DNA of 64,000 nt from Acidimangrovimonas pyrenivorans (GTDB lineage: Bacteria; Pseudomonadota; Alphaproteobacteria; Rhodobacterales; Rhodobacteraceae), in contig NZ_JBHRSK010000004.1 in the NCBI RefSeq assembly GCF_042643245.1, forward strand, positions 1,302,001-1,366,000, given 5' to 3'. The notes under the pieces were generated by a model. That model made no database searches. It was not told the DNA's origin and saw only the letters and a list, made by a program, of their open reading frames with translations. Positions within the stretch are counted from its first letter, which is position 1. The number at the start of each line of letters is the position of its first letter. Shown in pieces: positions 62,045 through 64,000 of this stretch. A program made the translations under genes and the position numbers.

Positions 62045-64000
62045 CTAGGCGGCCGCGGCGATCGGGAAGCGGAACCAGAAGGTGGTCTGGACATTCGGCT
62101 CGGAGTCGAAGCCGATCGTGCCGCCCATCTTCTCGACGATCTCTTTCGAGATCACCAGGCCGAGCCCCGTCCCCTCGCGGTCGCGGGTCGAGGACGACGC
62201 CGCCTGCGAGAACGGCCTGAAGATGCGGCTGCGGAACTCGGACGGGATGCCGCGACCATGGTCGGTGACCGAGACCCGGGCGTAGCGCCGCTTCCCCTCG
62301 GCCTCACGCTCCAATGTGATCTCGATCTGGCCGCCCTCGGGCGAGAACTTGGCCGCGTTCGACATCAGGTTGGCCATCACCTGCTTGAAGCGGTTGGGGT
62401 CGATCTCGGCCGCGAGCGGAGCTTCGGGCAGGCTCAGCTCGAACCGGACCCCGAACCGCTTGGCATAGGCGTCGGTCTCGCTCACCGCCTCTTTCATCAC
62501 CGTGCCGACATCGGCCTGCACGGTCTCCAGCGTGATGTTGCCCGAGGCGAGTTTCTGCATGTCCAGCAGGTCGTTGACCAGAGAGCCGAGGCGCTTGGCA
62601 TTGTTCTGGGCGATGTCGAGCATATGCCTGGCCTTGTCGGGCATCTGATCGGACATGGTGCCGAGGATCAGCGCGATCGAGCCGCTGATCGAGGTCAGCG
62701 GCGTGCGCAACTCGTGGCTGACGGTGGCGACGAAATCGCCCTTGAGCCGCTCCAGCCGCTTGCGCTCGGTGATATCGACGACCTGGAAGATGATCTTGGG
62801 CGCCTGCCCCGGTCCGGGTTGCAGGCGCGAGGCGGTGACGATGCCGAAGACCTCGGCGCCGTCGGGCCGCACATAGTGCAGTTCCGAGGTGAAGGACTGA
62901 TCGCCGCCGGTCCAGAAAGCCCGCAGCGAGGCATCGAAATCGTGGATATCGCGGATGTTCGGCAACTCCCGCGCCTTGAAGCCGACAAGCGCCTCCTTCG
63001 GATGGCCGACGAAGGCGCAGAAGGCGTCGTTGACGATCAGGAACGTGCTATCGCGCCCCAGCACCGACATCGCCACCGGCGCGTTCTCGATCAGCGAGGA
63101 CAGCTCCCGCTCGCGCTCTTCCGCCAGCTCGAACGCCTCTTTCAGCGGCGTGACATCGGTCATCGTCCCCAGCAGGCGCAGCGGCCGGCCGTCCTCGTCG
63201 CGATCGACGACATGGGCACTGTCGCGCATCCAGTGCCAGATTCCGTTGGGTGCCCGTAGCCGATATTCGTGTTGCAACAAGGCGCTCCGCCCGGCCAGCA
63301 GGTCGGCCTGGGCCGCCTCGAATCCCGGCCGGTCGTCGGGATGGATCCGCGCGCGCCACTCGGCCTCGGGGTCGAGTGCGGCTTCCGGGCTATCGACGCC
63401 GATCATCTGGTTCCAGAACTCGGAGGTGACCCCCTTGCGATGCGCAAGATCGACGTCGAAAACGCCGATCTGGCTGCCTTCCATCGCCAGCAACCAGCGC
63501 CGTTCGGCCTCTCTGACCTTCTTTTCGCGGTCCGTCAGCGCCTGGATCAGCCCCGTGGTCAGAGCGGTCAACAGAAACCCGCCATAGAGCACCAGCGCCG
63601 CTGTCCGGTCGGCGATCGCCGTCTCGAACCACGGCGTGCTTTGCCAGGCGAAACGCCAGACCCGCTTGAACGCGTCGGCGAATTCGGTCACATGAAAGCG
63701 TGCTTCGTGGCGGTCGTCATGGACAAAGACAGTCTCGAACCTGTTGGGCGCGCGGCCAGTCTGGCCGTAGGCGACCGAGGCGAGACTCGCGCCCTCGGCC
63801 TCCTTCTCGACGTCCTGGCCGAAGATCCTCTCCGGCGCGACAAGAAGGAAGGCCCAGCCGATCAGCGCCCTGCGCCGCAGCTCCGGCGTATCGTCGGGCA
63901 GGTTGTGGTGGAAGGCGGGCTGCAGCAGCATGATCTGGCGGACCGGCCGATGGCCGGGCGCGGACAGCGTGACAGGGGCGATCGTCGCCTGCCCCGTGTC
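62045..64000 (-). CDS. Hybrid-less sensor histidine kinase: CHASE-like, PAS, PAS, HisKA, HATPase (5' end missing)
   Basis: The frame is open past the window edge (652 codons visible; the ATG at 63931 is internal). The visible N-terminus (TIAPVTLSAPGHRPVRQIML then LIGWAFLLVAPERIFGQ) fits the end of a periplasmic CHASE-type sensor, followed by a transmembrane helix (TAALVLYGGFLLTALTTGLI). Two PAS domains follow, then the phosphoacceptor box VSHELRTPL and the ATPase motifs NLMSNAAKFS, DHGRGIPSE and GTGLGLVISKEIVEKMGG. No receiver domain is present. The partner regulator is not in the window. Confidence 0.9.
   Translation of the reverse strand, partial: DTGQATIAPVTLSAPGHRPVRQIMLLQPAFHHNLPDDTPELRRRALIGWAFLLVAPERIFGQDVEKEAEGASLASVAYGQTGRAPNRFETVFVHDDRHEARFHVTEFADAFKRVWRFAWQSTPWFETAIADRTAALVLYGGFLLTALTTGLIQALTDREKKVREAERRWLLAMEGSQIGVFDVDLAHRKGVTSEFWNQMIGVDSPEAALDPEAEWRARIHPDDRPGFEAAQADLLAGRSALLQHEYRLRAPNGIWHWMRDSAHVVDRDEDGRPLRLLGTMTDVTPLKEAFELAEERERELSSLIENAPVAMSVLGRDSTFLIVNDAFCAFVGHPKEALVGFKARELPNIRDIHDFDASLRAFWTGGDQSFTSELHYVRPDGAEVFGIVTASRLQPGPGQAPKIIFQVVDITERKRLERLKGDFVATVSHELRTPLTSISGSIALILGTMSDQMPDKARHMLDIAQNNAKRLGSLVNDLLDMQKLASGNITLETVQADVGTVMKEAVSETDAYAKRFGVRFELSLPEAPLAAEIDPNRFKQVMANLMSNAAKFSPEGGQIEITLEREAEGKRRYARVSVTDHGRGIPSEFRSRIFRPFSQAASSSTRDREGTGLGLVISKEIVEKMGGTIGFDSEPNVQTTFWFRFPIAAAA

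Overview
The window (about 68% G+C by eye, strong G/C third-position codon bias, very tight gene packing with many 4-bp start/stop overlaps) looks like the chromosome of an alphaproteobacterium of the Rhodobacterales (Rhodobacter/Paracoccus-like). This follows from the gene families and their order (Lrp-cobA-DUF2849-cysI-cysH-DUF934-fpr; form II coxSLM with xdhC and coxDE; nusB-ribH-ribB) and from a CCCCGGGATATTT intergenic repeat that I recall from this order. No rRNA, tRNA, phage, IS element or CRISPR array was recognised.

Region 1 (1-4346): a truncated RACo-type ferredoxin/ASKHA activator, a luciferase-family oxidoreductase and an MFS exporter. Region 2 (4520-28315): a 24-kb exopolysaccharide locus. 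It has an ExoF-like outer-membrane export protein, a Wzz-like co-polymerase without a kinase domain, two tiny membrane proteins, a Wzy-like polymerase, one GT2 and three GT4 glycosyltransferases, a PIG-L deacetylase, an ExoY-like initiating sugar transferase, a PslG-like glycosidase, a Wzx flippase, a UDP-glucuronate decarboxylase, an SDR-aminotransferase fusion and five FemAB/BioF2-type GNAT transferases. The combination of N-deacetylation, amine-forming chemistry and five transferases suggests a polysaccharide decorated with acyl or aminoacyl groups; this is the least described system in the window.

Region 3 (28595-30308): a cytochrome P450 and an Lrp/AsnC regulator, divergent from region 4 (30450-35385), the assimilatory sulfate-reduction operon (siroheme synthesis, sulfite reductase, Fe-S APS reductase, ferredoxin-NADP reductase). 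Next comes infC (35545-36084), which appears to start at a rare ATA codon. Region 5 (36466-45258): form II carbon-monoxide-dehydrogenase-like molybdenum hydroxylase genes coxSLM with the maturation genes mop-xdhC-coxE-coxD. Between coxE and xdhC lies a probable small RNA on the minus strand, with three CCUCCC-loop hairpins and an FNR-type box at promoter distance.

Region 6 (45304-53887): a LysR regulator divergent from glutaryl-CoA dehydrogenase, an ASCH protein, nusB, three riboflavin genes and two PAP2 phosphatases. Region 7 (54311-58911): a second surface-polysaccharide set, kpsS, a Wza/KpsD-like lipoprotein and kpsC, implying a Kdo-linked ABC-type capsule. Region 8 (58959-64000): metG, a ketopantoate reductase and a CHASE-PAS-PAS histidine kinase cut by the window edge.

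Domain assignments are from reading the translations; no database search was run.
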